Numbered from the stretch's first letter, positions 45,039 to 55,209 are shown. The stretch is DNA of 64,000 nt from Cedecea neteri (GCF_000758325.1 NZ_CP009459.1:2046001-2110000); one strand, 5' to 3'. Made by a program: numbers and translations. Notes: generated by a model from the letters alone, not told the origin.

Positions 45039-45997
45039 CACGACCTCACCCGAATGCGCGGGTCTGCCCACGCGTAAAGCACATCGGCAATCAGGTTGCC
45101 GAGGATTGTCAGTACCGCCAGAAACAGCGTGAAACCCATCAGCACCGGGTAATCACGGGCGGCGAGGGAATCAATATGAATGTGGCCGGCGCCTGGCCAG
45201 TTAAAGACTTTTTCGGTAATGATTGCCCCGGAGAACAGCCCCGGCAGCTCAAAGCCCAGCAGGGTGATGATCGGCAGCAGCGCATTGCGCAGGGCGTGTT
45301 TAAGAATTACGGTGCGTTCGCGCAGCCCTTTGGCGCGGGCGGTGCGGATAAAGTCCATCTTCACTACGTCCAGCATGCTGGCGCGGAAGTAGCGCGTCAG
45401 GCTGCCCGCCTGCAGCATCACCAGTGCGAGCACGGGCAGCACAAGGTGGGCGGCAACCTGCACGACGTAGGCCCAGCCGGTGGCGTCGCTGCCGGTGTTG
45501 GTCATGCCGCCGACCGGCAGCCAGTGCAGATCCACCGCGAACCATTTGATCAGCAGCAGGCAGAGGAAAAAGGTCGGGAAAGACATGGCGGCGAACACCA
45601 GCACGCTCACCAGATGGTCAAACAGCGAATTGGGCCTCATGGCCGAAACAATCCCTACCGCCAGACCAATCCCCCAGTAAAACACCAGCGCGATGGAGGC
45701 CAGCAGGAAAGAGTTCCAGATGTACTGGTTCAGCAATTGGCTAACGGGGATTTGATATTGCAGAGAGAAACCCAGGTCTCCCGTCAGCAGTTGTCCTAGC
45801 CAGTGGAGATAGCGGGTGAACAGCGGCTGGTCGAGGCCATAAATCGCTTTTAGCTCGGCAGCACGGGCGGCGGTAAGCGTAATATTACCGTCGATAAAAT
45901 CGCCGGGCGTTTTCGCGAACAGCATGAAGATGATAAACGAGGCGAGCAGCAGCATCGGCAGGGTTTGCAGCAGGCGGCGCAGAATAAAATTTTTCAT
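45038..45997 (-). CDS. Peptide-type ABC importer permease, DppB/OppB-like
   Basis: The 319-residue permease begins MKNFILRRLLQTLPML, the usual DppB opening (FxxRRLxxxxP), and has about six membrane spans with the docking loop LPIITLLGFELPGLFSGAIITEKVF near residue 240. The ATG at 45997 has a GAGAAAG ribosome site; an upstream extension of 14 residues has no support. It lies 53 bases after the binding-protein gene. Confidence 0.87.
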   Translation of the reverse strand: MKNFILRRLLQTLPMLLLASFIIFMLFAKTPGDFIDGNITLTAARAAELKAIYGLDQPLFTRYLHWLGQLLTGDLGFSLQYQIPVSQLLNQYIWNSFLLASIALVFYWGIGLAVGIVSAMRPNSLFDHLVSVLVFAAMSFPTFFLCLLLIKWFAVDLHWLPVGGMTNTGSDATGWAYVVQVAAHLVLPVLALVMLQAGSLTRYFRASMLDVVKMDFIRTARAKGLRERTVILKHALRNALLPIITLLGFELPGLFSGAIITEKVFNWPGAGHIHIDSLAARDYPVLMGFTLFLAVLTILGNLIADVLYAWADPRIRVRS

Positions 45998-46050
45998 CAC
46001 TTTCTCACTGCCGCCGCCCCGGTGAAAGGGCGGCGGCAAGGGTTACTGCG

Positions 46051-47760
46051 TTACTTAACGATTTTCACATCCGGCAGGCTGCCGGTCAGGCCGTTGTAGA
46101 TGTCTGGCTTAAAGCCGGTGACGCGGGCGCTGCTGGCGGACAGGATTTTGCGGTTGCCGAGCAGAATCGCTGGGGGATCTGCCGCCAGCACCTTGTACAG
46201 CTCGTGGTAGATAGCTTTACGCTTCTCTTCGTCGAGGGTGGCGTTGCCTTCGTTAATCAGCTTGTCCACCTGCGGATTGTTATAGCCGGATTCTTTGGCT
46301 TCGGTGCTGTAGTAATCCCACACGCCGTCGTGCGGATCGTTCAGCGTGCTGGTGCTGAAGGAGGCCAGATCGTAGTTGCCCGCTTTGCGCTGCGCCATCA
46401 GGGCATTGAAGTCGACAACCTGCGGCTTCAGCAGCACGCCGATCTGCTGCCAGTTTTCTTTCGCGATAGGGATCAGCGCGTCGTTCAGCACTTTTTTGCT
46501 GACCAGCAGCGTCAGCTCCAGACGCTTGCCGTCCTTCACGCGGATGCCGTCCGGGCCAGGCTTCCAGCCCGCTTCATCCAGCAGTTTTTTCGCCTGCGCC
46601 TGATCGAATTTGTACGGGTTCACGCCTTCCGGGTTATAGGCCCAGGAGATCGGCGAGATCGGCTCGTTGGCAACCGTGCCATAACCCTGGTACACCACAT
46701 CGATCAGTTTCTGGCGATCCAGGCCGTAGATCAGCGCCTGGCGAACTTTAACGTCCTGAAGCGCCGGGCGGCGAACGTTGAATTCAACTTTGCTGTAGTC
46801 GCTGGAGCCGTAAAGGTTGATATTGGCGAAGCCCAGCAGTTTTAGCTGTTCGATATCGTCCGGACGGGAAGTAAAGGCGTCGTAATCCGTCTCGCCGGTC
46901 TGGAACAGCTGGAAATTGGTGGACGGGTTAGTCACGCGGTAAATAAAGCGTGGCGTTGGCGGCGTACCGCGATAGAAATGGGTGTTGGCATGGAAGCGGA
47001 TTTCCTGCCCAGGGATATATTTCTCATACACATACGGGCCGTTGCCCAGCGGTTTGCCGTGCAGGGTACGCAGATAATCGAGGTTGCCGCGCTGGTAGCC
47101 TTTGCCGTAGTAAGCCTTCGACAGCACCGGGCCGCCAATCTTGCCCAGCGTGGTCGCACCCGGCTGGGTAGTGGTGACCTGCAGCGTGAGTGGGTCAATC
47201 ACCTTCAGACCGCTGACGCTATCGGCTTTCCCGGCTTTGTATTCGGCACCGCCCGCGATGTTGGCAAGCGTGATGTCGGTATCGCCGTCATATTTCGGGT
47301 CATACAGCACGGTGAGCGTGAACGCGACGTCTTCGGCGGTGAGCGGGGAGCCGTCGCTAAAGGTCAGGCCAGGGCGCAGTTTGATAGTATAGACTTTGCC
47401 ATCCGGGCTGACCGTCCAGCTTTCGGCAAGTCCAGGGACCAGATTGCCGTGGCTGTCCCAGTCAATCAGGCGTGAGAAAATGACGTTGGTGACGTTTTCA
47501 TCCCAGCCGTTAACGAAGAAGTAAGGGTTGAAGATCCCCTGAGGTTCGGAAATCCCGGCGACCACGGTGTCTTTGCGCAGCTTGGCCGTGGCCGGGATTT
47601 GGCTGGCGTCGGTGGCGGGCGTGATGCCCTCTTTTAAGATGTCATCGGCCGCCGCCGCGCCGGAGAAAACCACCACGCTGCTAATCAGGGCTGCCTGTAA
47701 GGCCAGGCGAAAGCGCGTGGGTTTTGTTTGTAATGCGTCAAGTAACCTGGCCAATAGCAT
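46051..47760 (-). CDS. Family 5 solute-binding protein (peptide/opine/nickel type)
   Basis: The 569-residue periplasmic protein has a signal peptide ending SGAAAA and the bacterial family 5 binding-protein fold: LVPGLAESWTVSPDGKVYTIKLRPGLTFSDGSPLTAEDV-type sequence near residues 105-145 and KVRQALIYGLDRQKLID near 345. It feeds the DppBCDF-like transporter downstream. The ligand (peptide, opine, sugar conjugate or metal chelate) cannot be read from sequence. GAGGGA directly abuts the ATG at 47760; a TTG at 47754 has better spacing. Confidence 0.87.
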   Translation of the reverse strand: MLLARLLDALQTKPTRFRLALQAALISSVVVFSGAAAADDILKEGITPATDASQIPATAKLRKDTVVAGISEPQGIFNPYFFVNGWDENVTNVIFSRLIDWDSHGNLVPGLAESWTVSPDGKVYTIKLRPGLTFSDGSPLTAEDVAFTLTVLYDPKYDGDTDITLANIAGGAEYKAGKADSVSGLKVIDPLTLQVTTTQPGATTLGKIGGPVLSKAYYGKGYQRGNLDYLRTLHGKPLGNGPYVYEKYIPGQEIRFHANTHFYRGTPPTPRFIYRVTNPSTNFQLFQTGETDYDAFTSRPDDIEQLKLLGFANINLYGSSDYSKVEFNVRRPALQDVKVRQALIYGLDRQKLIDVVYQGYGTVANEPISPISWAYNPEGVNPYKFDQAQAKKLLDEAGWKPGPDGIRVKDGKRLELTLLVSKKVLNDALIPIAKENWQQIGVLLKPQVVDFNALMAQRKAGNYDLASFSTSTLNDPHDGVWDYYSTEAKESGYNNPQVDKLINEGNATLDEEKRKAIYHELYKVLAADPPAILLGNRKILSASSARVTGFKPDIYNGLTGSLPDVKIVK

Positions 47761-47885
47761 TCCCTCAAGATTTTTTGCTGTAAAATTTACAAATCATGAC
47801 GAAAGATAAAAGCCGGAATTGTCAGTGTCTAACAACGAAACGCTATGCCTTATAGCGATTTGTTCCTTTGCCCGTACAAAGCGTA

Positions 47886-48281
47886 TTAGTTGTGCTGGAG
47901 CAGATCCCAGCGGTTGCCGTAGAGATCCTCGAAGACCGCAACCGTGCCGTACTCTTCCTCTCGTGGAACTTCGCAGAAATGCACGCCGTTGGCCGTCATC
48001 ATGGCGTGATCGCGCCAAAAATCATCGGTATGAAGGAAAAGGAAAACCCTGCCGCCGCACTGATCGCCAATAGCGGCCTGCTGGCGTTCGTTGGTGGCTT
48101 TGGCCAACAGCAGGTGGCAGTCACTTTCCGGGTTTGGCGTGACGACTACCCAGCGTTTTCCCTCTTGAGGCGTGTCCTCCACAAGCGTGAAGCCCAGTTT
48201 TTGGGTGTAGTATTCAATCGCTTTGTCGTAATCATCCACGACGATAGCCACGCAGCCCAGCGCCCGTTTTTGCGTTTTCAA
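47886..48281 (-). CDS. VOC/glyoxalase-superfamily protein
   Basis: This 131-residue single-module vicinal-oxygen-chelate protein has the paired beta-alpha-beta-beta-beta units (LGCVAIVVDDYDKAIEYYT near the start; VFEDLYGNRWDLLQ at the end) with the metal-type glutamate in the last strand region. I use the TTG at 48281 because GGAGCAGG lies just before it and homologs start here; an ATG further upstream has no ribosome site. The reaction (lyase, dioxygenase or resistance binding) is unknown. Confidence 0.78.
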   Translation of the reverse strand: MKTQKRALGCVAIVVDDYDKAIEYYTQKLGFTLVEDTPQEGKRWVVVTPNPESDCHLLLAKATNERQQAAIGDQCGGRVFLFLHTDDFWRDHAMMTANGVHFCEVPREEEYGTVAVFEDLYGNRWDLLQHN

Positions 48282-48422
48282 TGCCTGCTCCTTTCCTCTG
48301 GTGATAAACGGGTGCGAGCATAACATTCACCAGGGATTATTTCCGAAGTGTAACCATTCCTTGCCACTATTAGCTTCAGGTGTTAAAAGGTGCCCCTTTG
48401 ACAAATCACAAAGGAGCAGGGC

Positions 48423-49814
48423 GTGAAAAACACGTCAGTCGCCTCTGAGCCACAGGGCAAGAGTGCGGGGCCGGAGGATGGCCATCAATTACAGCGCGGC
48501 TTGCAGAATCGCCACATTCAGCTGATTGCGCTGGGCGGCGCGATCGGTACCGGACTCTTTCTCGGCATTGGCCCGGCTATCCAAATGGCGGGGCCTGCCG
48601 TCCTGCTGGGCTACGGCGTGGCGGGGATCATTGCATTTCTGATCATGCGTCAGCTCGGTGAGATGGTGGTTGAAGAGCCGGTTTCCGGTTCGTTTTCCCA
48701 TTTTGCCTATAAATATTGGGGGCCGTTTGCTGGCTTCCTGTCCGGCTGGAACTACTGGGTGATGTTCGTGCTGGTCGGCATGGCGGAGCTGACCGCCGGC
48801 GGCATTTATATGCAGTACTGGTTCCCCGAGGTGCCGACCTGGACCTGGGTGGCGCTGTTCTTCGTGGTGATTAACGCCGCGAACCTCGTGAACGTGCGCC
48901 TCTACGGCGAAATGGAGTTCTGGTTTGCGCTGATCAAGGTGCTGGCAATTGTCGGCATGATTGGCTTCGGCATCTGGCTGCTGGCTTCCGGCCACGGCGG
49001 CGAGCGCGCGGGTGTCAGCAACCTCTGGCAGCACGGCGGCTTCCTCGCCACGGGCTGGCACGGGCTGATTTTGTCCCTCGCGGTGATCATGTTCTCGTTC
49101 GGCGGGCTGGAGCTTATCGGCATTACGGCTGCCGAGGCGCGTTCTCCGCACACCACCATTCCTAAGGCGGTAAACCAGGTGGTGTATCGCATTCTGCTGT
49201 TTTATATCGGCTCGCTGGTGGTGCTGCTTTCGCTCTACCCGTGGCTGGAGATCAAGTCCAACAGCAGCCCGTTTGTGATGATTTTCCACGATCTGAACAG
49301 CAATGTGGTCGCCTCGGCGCTTAACTTCGTGATTCTGGTGGCTTCGCTGTCGGTTTATAACAGCGGCGTGTATTCCAATAGCCGCATGCTGTTCGGCCTC
49401 TCCGTGCAGCGCAATGCGCCAAAATTCCTGGCGAAGGTCAGCCGTGGCGGCGTGCCGATCAATTCACTGCTGCTGTCTGGCGCGATCACTTCCCTGGTGG
49501 TCGTTTTAAACTACGTGCTGCCGCATGACGCCTTTGGCCTGCTGATGGCGCTGGTGGTGGCGACGCTGCTGCTGAACTGGATCATGATCTCGCTGGCGCA
49601 CATCAAGTTCCGCCGCGCGATGCGCCGTCAGGGGCATGAAACCCGCTTTAAGGCGCTGCTTTACCCGTTCGGCAACTACCTGTGCATCGCCTTTATGATG
49701 ATGGTGTTGGGGCTGATGTGCACCATCGACGGGATGCGCGTGTCTGCCATGCTGTTGCCGGCCTGGATATTGTGCCTCTTTATTGCCTTTAAGCTGCTGC
49801 GTCGTAAAGCATAA
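48423..49814 (+). CDS. pheP: Phenylalanine-specific permease PheP
   Basis: The 463-residue APC-family permease closely follows E. coli PheP along its whole length, including LQNRHIQLIALGGAIGTGLF near the first span and SFGGLELIGITAAEA in the middle. Twelve membrane spans are visible. It imports phenylalanine by proton symport. The start is GTG (MKNTS in PheP style) with AAGGAG 6 bases before it. The nearby leader shows only half of a TyrR-like box (TGTAAC at about 48350), so control is not clear. Confidence 0.92.
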   Translation: MKNTSVASEPQGKSAGPEDGHQLQRGLQNRHIQLIALGGAIGTGLFLGIGPAIQMAGPAVLLGYGVAGIIAFLIMRQLGEMVVEEPVSGSFSHFAYKYWGPFAGFLSGWNYWVMFVLVGMAELTAGGIYMQYWFPEVPTWTWVALFFVVINAANLVNVRLYGEMEFWFALIKVLAIVGMIGFGIWLLASGHGGERAGVSNLWQHGGFLATGWHGLILSLAVIMFSFGGLELIGITAAEARSPHTTIPKAVNQVVYRILLFYIGSLVVLLSLYPWLEIKSNSSPFVMIFHDLNSNVVASALNFVILVASLSVYNSGVYSNSRMLFGLSVQRNAPKFLAKVSRGGVPINSLLLSGAITSLVVVLNYVLPHDAFGLLMALVVATLLLNWIMISLAHIKFRRAMRRQGHETRFKALLYPFGNYLCIAFMMMVLGLMCTIDGMRVSAMLLPAWILCLFIAFKLLRRKA

Positions 49815-49948
49815 GTCGTCATGCGGCGCTCTAAAGTCAGTTAATTTTACTCCGCCGGACGTTGTCAGCAGCACTGTCCGGCACCTTATCCTCCCGGATT
49901 TACGCTATCATGCTGTCCTAAAGAAACAGGCGTTAAAAGGGCAGGGGA

Positions 49949-50851
49949 ATGAGCATTAGTCGGAAAGGGATGCTGTATGTGTTGTTTGCGGCGGTGCTGT
50001 GGGGAAGCTCCGGGGTTTGTGCACAGTACATTATGGAGCAGAGCCATATTTCCTCTGCGTCGCTGACTATGCTGCGGCTGCTGTTCTCCGGCCTGATTCT
50101 GCTGATGCTGTCGTTTATGCACGGAGACAAAATCTTCGCCGTGTTTAAACAGCGTGACGACCTGATTTCCCTGCTGATTTTTACCCTCTGCGGCGCGTTG
50201 ACGGTGCAGCTAACCTTCCTGCTGACCATCGAACAGTCCAACGCCGCGACAGCGACGGTGCTGCAATTCCTTTCGCCGACCATTATCGTGGCCTGGTTTG
50301 CCTTTGTGCGGAAAAAGCGTTCCGGCAAACTGGTCTATGCCGCGATTGGCACCTCGTTAATCGGGACGTTTGTGCTGGTGACCCACGGCAACCCGGCATC
50401 GATTACGATTTCCGGCAGCGCGTTGTTCTGGGGGATCGCTTCCGCGTTTGCCGCTGCGTTCTACACGACTTATCCCTCGAAGCTGATTGCGCGCTACGGC
50501 ACGTTGCCCGTTGTGGGGTGGAGTATGCTGCTGGGCGGCGCGGCGCTGCTGCCGTTTTACGCCAGCCAAATCGGCAGTTTCACCGCCACCGGCGGCACCC
50601 TGCTGGCCTTCTTCTACCTGGTGATAGTCGGCACGGCGATCACTTTCAGTCTCTACCTGACCGGGGCGCAAATGATTGGCGGGCCAAAGGCCAGCATTCT
50701 GAGTTGCGCGGAGCCTTTAAGCAGCGCATTGCTGTCGGTGCTGCTGCTGGGCATTAGCTTTACACTGCCGGACTGGCTGGGGTCGCTGTTGATTATCTCT
50801 TCGGTGGTACTTATCTCTCTGGATTCCCGGGGCAAGCTGCATTCACACTAA
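49949..50851 (+). CDS. EamA/DMT-family transporter
   Basis: The 300-residue membrane protein has ten predicted spans in two EamA repeats (about 8-135 and 150-290). The first opens [19 protein letters not shown], and the second contains [19 protein letters not shown]. Such proteins export metabolites or amino acids; the substrate is unknown. It lies 134 bases after pheP, a gap containing a weak hairpin (GCCGGAC at 49854 with GTCCGGC at 49876), and probably has its own promoter. Confidence 0.85.
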   Translation: MSISRKGMLYVLFAAVLWGSSGVCAQYIMEQSHISSASLTMLRLLFSGLILLMLSFMHGDKIFAVFKQRDDLISLLIFTLCGALTVQLTFLLTIEQSNAATATVLQFLSPTIIVAWFAFVRKKRSGKLVYAAIGTSLIGTFVLVTHGNPASITISGSALFWGIASAFAAAFYTTYPSKLIARYGTLPVVGWSMLLGGAALLPFYASQIGSFTATGGTLLAFFYLVIVGTAITFSLYLTGAQMIGGPKASILSCAEPLSSALLSVLLLGISFTLPDWLGSLLIISSVVLISLDSRGKLHSH

Positions 50852-50985
50852 GGCGCTACATTTTGCAAGGTTTAATTACCGGCAGAAATATCATATTTTG
50901 AGGGGTAGAAGTTGCCGTTGTGATACGGTAAAAAGTGCGCTTCCCGGCGCTAAGTCTGCACCTCCGATAAAGGTATTTCAGTGTG

Positions 50986-52008
50986 ATGATTGATAATCTA
51001 ATTGAGCGTATATCTTCCGCCTTAGACGCCGAATACACTCTGGAAGGTTTGGTCAGACAGCTGCTGGAAATGCTGGAGCTGGTGACCAATATGGAATCCA
51101 CCTACCTGACCCGCATCGACGCGGAGGGCAGCCAGCAGCATATTGTGTTCTCCCGCAATACCAGGGCGATGAATATCCCGGAAGGGCTCTCCGTCCCCTG
51201 GGAAGATACGCTGTGCAAACGTGCTTTAGACGAAGGCCGCCGCTATACCTGCGATGTCGCAAGCGTATGGGGTGACTCTGAAGCGGCAAAGGCGCTGGGG
51301 ATTGTGACCTATGTGAGCACGCCGGTCACCCTTGCCGATGGTTCGCTCTATGGCACGCTCTGCGCGGCCAGCTCCGAGCAGCGCGTGCTGACCGATCATA
51401 GCGAACAGGTCTTACAGCTGTTTTCTCAGCTCATTGCCCAGCAGATCCAAAATGAGCAACTGATGAAGAAGCTGCAGCAGGCCAACGTGGCGCTGACAAC
51501 CGCCAGCTATACCGATGAATTAACCGGGTTGCCTAACCGCCGCGCGGTTTTCGATCAGCTGCCTCGTCTGTTCTCCCGCGCCAAAGATGACGCCCGCTAC
51601 GTGCTGGTGGCCTTTGCCGATTTGGACGGTTTTAAGCAAATAAACGACATGCACGGTCATGAAACCGGAGATGATTTCCTTTGCGCCATCGGCCAGCGGC
51701 TGAAAGAGGGCGTGAGAGGCGATGAAGTGTTAGGGCGACTGGGCGGCGATGAGTTTATCGTTGCCGGGGCGGGGCCAACGGAATACAGCGAAGCCCTGCG
51801 AGCGACCGGTGCTTTTCGCGCCAGGCTGTCAGAGCTGCTGAGCGGAGAGTATCAGCTTAAGTCCTGCGTGATTGACTATGCGGGGCCGAGCATCGGAGCT
51901 ATCGCCGTTAACCCCGCGACGACCACGCCGGACGACGCGCTGCGTGAGGCGGACACCCTTATGTATGTGGATAAGAAGCGCCGTAAAAATGGCGCGGCGG
52001 TCAGCTAA
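50986..52008 (+). CDS. dgcP: GAF-GGDEF diguanylate cyclase DgcP
   Basis: The 340-residue protein matches E. coli DgcP (YeaP) in length and order: an N-terminal GAF sensing domain (about 15-150, with STPVTLADGSLYGTLCAASSE) and a GGDEF domain (about 170-335). The active-site GGDEF is intact at 253-257, with TDELTGLPNRR before it, so it should make c-di-GMP. The inhibitory RxxD site is RGDE (244-247), so feedback control by product may be absent. I use ATG 50986; a GTG at 50983 is one codon earlier. Confidence 0.9.
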   Translation: MIDNLIERISSALDAEYTLEGLVRQLLEMLELVTNMESTYLTRIDAEGSQQHIVFSRNTRAMNIPEGLSVPWEDTLCKRALDEGRRYTCDVASVWGDSEAAKALGIVTYVSTPVTLADGSLYGTLCAASSEQRVLTDHSEQVLQLFSQLIAQQIQNEQLMKKLQQANVALTTASYTDELTGLPNRRAVFDQLPRLFSRAKDDARYVLVAFADLDGFKQINDMHGHETGDDFLCAIGQRLKEGVRGDEVLGRLGGDEFIVAGAGPTEYSEALRATGAFRARLSELLSGEYQLKSCVIDYAGPSIGAIAVNPATTTPDDALREADTLMYVDKKRRKNGAAVS

Positions 52009-52024
52009 ACGCCGCGCGCAATTT

Positions 52025-53182
52025 TCAGGATGCCGGTGTTACTACAGCCTTATTGCCGCTGAGTTCCGTCACCAGATCGTTCACGCCGTCGCTCATGTTG
52101 ACGAAGCGGGTCAGCGGCGAGCGTGTGACCACCACAAAAACGCCCACGTTATTCTGCGGCACCATCGCCATGTAGGTGATAAAGCCGCCGCCGCCGCCGG
52201 TTTTCTGAATAATGCCCGGTCGGCCTTCTTTCGGTGACATCCAGACCCAGCCCATGCCCAGCGCGTCAGCTTTCCCCGGTACGTCCATGCCAATGACCTT
52301 ATGCAGCTGGCTGCGCTGATAAATCAGGGTTTGCATTCTGTCCGCCTGATTACCGCGATGATGGAAGTCGGAAGAGAGGAACTGCTGCATCCAGCGCATC
52401 ATGTCACCTGGCGTAGAGTAAACGCCGCCGCTGCCCACCGCCGCCAGCGTGTTATCACAAGGGCTGGCACCTTTCTCGGCGACCATCAGGCGCTTGCACT
52501 GGTCTGGCGAAGGGGTAAAGGTGGTGTCTTTCATGCCCAGCGGGCGGGCGATTTGCTCATCGAACAGGTCGGCATAAGGCCTGCCTGTTGCGCGGGACAG
52601 GGCATCGGCCAGCAGGTCAAACGCCAGGTTTGAATAAGCGGCCACGGTGCCCGGGGCGGCTTTCAGCGTGGCCTGCGAGAGCCAGTTCCAACGCTGATCC
52701 CGCGTCGGCCAGGTAAACACCGTGCGGTGCGCTGCGCCGCCGGGCTGTTCGCGCGGCAGGGAGCTGGTGTGAGTGGCCAGGTTAATCAGCGTAATCGGCT
52801 GGCCGTTAAAGGTCGGCACCCGCGCGCCGGGAGGCGCATATTTGCTGAGCGGATCGTTGAGCTGGACTTTGCCCTGATCGAGCATTTTTACCAGCATTTC
52901 GCTGGTCATCAGCTTCGTTAGTGAGGCAATGCGGATCACCGAATCCAGCTGTGGGCGAACGTTATTGCCCGGTCTGGTGTCGCCGAAGCTGCGAAATACC
53001 CGCTGGTTACCGTCGATAACCACGATGGCCATGCCGGTTGCGCCGCTGCCGTAATAAATATGGTTGGCGTAGCGATCGACAACGTCGGCGGCAAATTCAG
53101 GCGCCGGAGACGGTTGCGCAAAACCGAGTGACGGCAGCAGCGCAGCGGCCAGCAAAAGAAGACGAGGAAGACGAGTTTTCAA
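52025..53182 (-). CDS. ampH: Penicillin-binding protein / peptidase AmpH
   Basis: The 385-residue class C-type serine hydrolase has a signal peptide ending FAQ and the three penicillin-binding motifs SLTK (87-90), YSN (about 199) and KTG (about 323). AmpH in E. coli is a DD-carboxypeptidase/endopeptidase involved in peptidoglycan recycling, not a strong beta-lactamase. Synteny with sbmA, yaiW, yaiY, yaiZ and ddlA supports AmpH rather than AmpC. Only 16 bases separate its stop from the convergent dgcP. Confidence 0.92.
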   Translation of the reverse strand: MKTRLPRLLLLAAALLPSLGFAQPSPAPEFAADVVDRYANHIYYGSGATGMAIVVIDGNQRVFRSFGDTRPGNNVRPQLDSVIRIASLTKLMTSEMLVKMLDQGKVQLNDPLSKYAPPGARVPTFNGQPITLINLATHTSSLPREQPGGAAHRTVFTWPTRDQRWNWLSQATLKAAPGTVAAYSNLAFDLLADALSRATGRPYADLFDEQIARPLGMKDTTFTPSPDQCKRLMVAEKGASPCDNTLAAVGSGGVYSTPGDMMRWMQQFLSSDFHHRGNQADRMQTLIYQRSQLHKVIGMDVPGKADALGMGWVWMSPKEGRPGIIQKTGGGGGFITYMAMVPQNNVGVFVVVTRSPLTRFVNMSDGVNDLVTELSGNKAVVTPAS

Positions 53183-53595
53183 CGCAAAAATCCAGTTTAA
53201 AAAATAAGGCGGTATTGCAGGTATTTATACTACTCTGCGCCCTTATGCAAAGCGTCAATTCAGCCTTTACGGCCTGAAAAGCGTAACCGTGCGTTACATC
53301 ACCAGCTGGCGTACGAAAGTTTGCCAGTTGCGGCTTAATAAAGCATTTTTTTGCCCGTGTGTACGTCCCGGCTGGCGCTGTTGCCCGGCGGCCCTAAAGA
53401 ATGATCTTAAATAAGATTAAAGACAGATGATTTCGCTACGCTGCTTTAGCAAAAAGTGCGTATTATCCTGCTCGTTATTAACGGTCCGAGTGCAACTATT
53501 GCTGAACCCCGGAATCTTAGTAACGGCTTAAGGCGTACCGCGATTGATTCAATTCTTTATGCGATACATCATCTCCTCGCATTAAAGAAGTGAAT
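53183..53595. promoter_or_regulatory. Divergent ampH-lpxP promoter interval
   Basis: This 413-bp gap must hold the ampH promoter (leftward) and the lpxP promoter (rightward). A short palindrome GTAAC-CGTGC-GTTAC (53283-53297) could be an operator. A TATTAT at about 53461 may be a -10 element for lpxP, which would give a long untranslated leader, as is common for cold-induced genes. No gene or clear RNA is visible. Confidence 0.4.
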
Positions 53596-54522
53596 ATGTC
53601 TACTAAACCGCTGTTTTATAAATGCCTCTTGCATCCTCGCTATTGGTTTACCTGGTTTGGGCTGGGTGTGCTTTGGCTATGGGTGCAGCTCCCGTATCCG
53701 GTGTTGATGAAAATGGGCGACCTGATTGGTCGTTTCTCCATGCGTTTTCTCAAGCGTCGGGTCACTATTGCCCGCCAGAATCTTCGCCTTTGCTTCCCGC
53801 ATTACACTGAGGCGCAGGTCGAGATGATCGTTCAGAAAAACTTTGGCTCGCTCGGCATGGGCTTGATTGAAACCGGCATGGCCTGGTTCTGGTCTGATGA
53901 ACGTGTACGCAAGTGGTTTGAGGTTCGCGGCCTGGAGCACATCAACGCCGCCTGCGACAAAGGCAAAGGCGTGATGGTTATCGGCGTGCATTTTATGTCG
54001 CTGGAACTGGGCGGGCGCGTAATGGGCCTGTGTCGCCCCATGATGGCGATGTACCGGCCACACAACAACAAAGTTATGGAATACGTGCAAACCCGGGGGC
54101 GGTCGCGCTCCAACAAAGCGATGCTCGACAGGCGCAACCTGAAGGGGATGGTGAAAGCGCTGAAATCCGGTGAGGCGGTGTGGTTTGCCCCGGATCAGGA
54201 CTATGGTCCGAAAGGCAGTTCTTTTGCGCCTTTCTTTGCTGTTCAGCAGGCCGCGACAACCAACGGCACCTTTACTATTGCTCGCCTGGCAAAACCCGCC
54301 ATTCTGACCACGGTTTTGATCCGCAAACCCTGCGGGACTGGTTATCAGCTGGTCATTGAGCCGGAGTTTTGTGATTATCCGGGCGAAGATGAGCAGGCTG
54401 CCGCAGCCTATATGAATCGTAAGATTGAGCACGAAATTATGCGCGCGCCGGAGCAGTATCTGTGGCTGCACCGTCGTTTTAAAACCCGGCCTTTTGGCCA
54501 CGCCGGGCTCTACACGATTTAA
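53596..54522 (+). CDS. lpxP: Lipid A late acyltransferase LpxP
   Basis: The 308-residue inner-membrane acyltransferase adds a secondary fatty acid to Kdo2-lipid IVA. In E. coli LpxP adds palmitoleate in the cold. One N-terminal anchor, the GVHFMSLELGGRVMG block with the catalytic HX4E-type His and Glu, and PEQYLWLHRRFKTRP at the end are present. Along its length it is closer to LpxP than LpxL (for example FAPDQDYGPKGSSFAPFFAV). ATG 53596 is used; a GTG two codons upstream is possible. It lies between ampH and sbmA, which are adjacent in E. coli. Confidence 0.9.
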   Translation: MSTKPLFYKCLLHPRYWFTWFGLGVLWLWVQLPYPVLMKMGDLIGRFSMRFLKRRVTIARQNLRLCFPHYTEAQVEMIVQKNFGSLGMGLIETGMAWFWSDERVRKWFEVRGLEHINAACDKGKGVMVIGVHFMSLELGGRVMGLCRPMMAMYRPHNNKVMEYVQTRGRSRSNKAMLDRRNLKGMVKALKSGEAVWFAPDQDYGPKGSSFAPFFAVQQAATTNGTFTIARLAKPAILTTVLIRKPCGTGYQLVIEPEFCDYPGEDEQAAAAYMNRKIEHEIMRAPEQYLWLHRRFKTRPFGHAGLYTI

Positions 54523-54574
54523 TCTTCAGGCAGGTGTGCTAAGCTTTTTTTCTTCTTATTTGAGGAGAATTAGC

Positions 54575-55099
54575 ATGCCTGCAGCCCGCGTTGTGATGGT
54601 TATCGATATGCAAAACGGCGTTTTAGAGTCGCCCCGCCGTGCCCGTGAACAAACCGCCGCCAGAATTAATCAGCTTATTGATGCCGCAGAAAAAGTGATT
54701 TTTATTCAACATCACGAGGCAGAGCTTCAGCCAGGTAGTGAAGCGTTCGACATTATTCCCGAACTGCATCGCCCGGAACATGCGCTGTATGTGACCAAAA
54801 CCGCCTGTGATGCTTTCTACCGCACGACGCTGGATTCGTTGTTAAAACAGGATGGAATTGATGAGCTGGTGGTATGTGGCTGCGCCACGGATTACTGCGT
54901 GGATACCACGGTCAAAAACGGTGTCAGCCGGGGCTATGCGATGACGGTTGCCAGCGACGCCCATACCACGGCGGACCGTGCATCGGTGAGCGCCGAAGCG
55001 CTGATTAATCACCACAACGAGGTTTGGGCCAATCTGTCGATTCCGGGCAATACGCTGGCGGTAAAAACGACGGCGGCTATTCTCGACGGCTGGCGCTAA
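54575..55099 (+). CDS. Isochorismatase-family cysteine hydrolase
   Basis: The 174-residue hydrolase has the triad Asp in VIDMQNG (about residue 11), Lys in VTKTACD (about 73) and Cys in CGCATDYCVDTT (about 106), with a cis-peptide region around GCATD. Related enzymes hydrolyse isochorismate, nicotinamide or other amides; the substrate is not evident. GAGGAGA lies before ATG 54575, which starts MPAARVVMVIDMQ; longer frames overlap lpxP for no reason. It is 52 bases after lpxP and probably in its transcript. Confidence 0.85.
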   Translation: MPAARVVMVIDMQNGVLESPRRAREQTAARINQLIDAAEKVIFIQHHEAELQPGSEAFDIIPELHRPEHALYVTKTACDAFYRTTLDSLLKQDGIDELVVCGCATDYCVDTTVKNGVSRGYAMTVASDAHTTADRASVSAEALINHHNEVWANLSIPGNTLAVKTTAAILDGWR

Positions 55100-55209
55100 G
55101 TTATGTAAGCCTCTCTCACTCCTTGATACAACATTCTGCAAGCATTATCGTAGAACGTTCGCTATAACCGGCAGATATAACAACAAAAAGTCGTACCAGG
55201 AGTGTTGTC

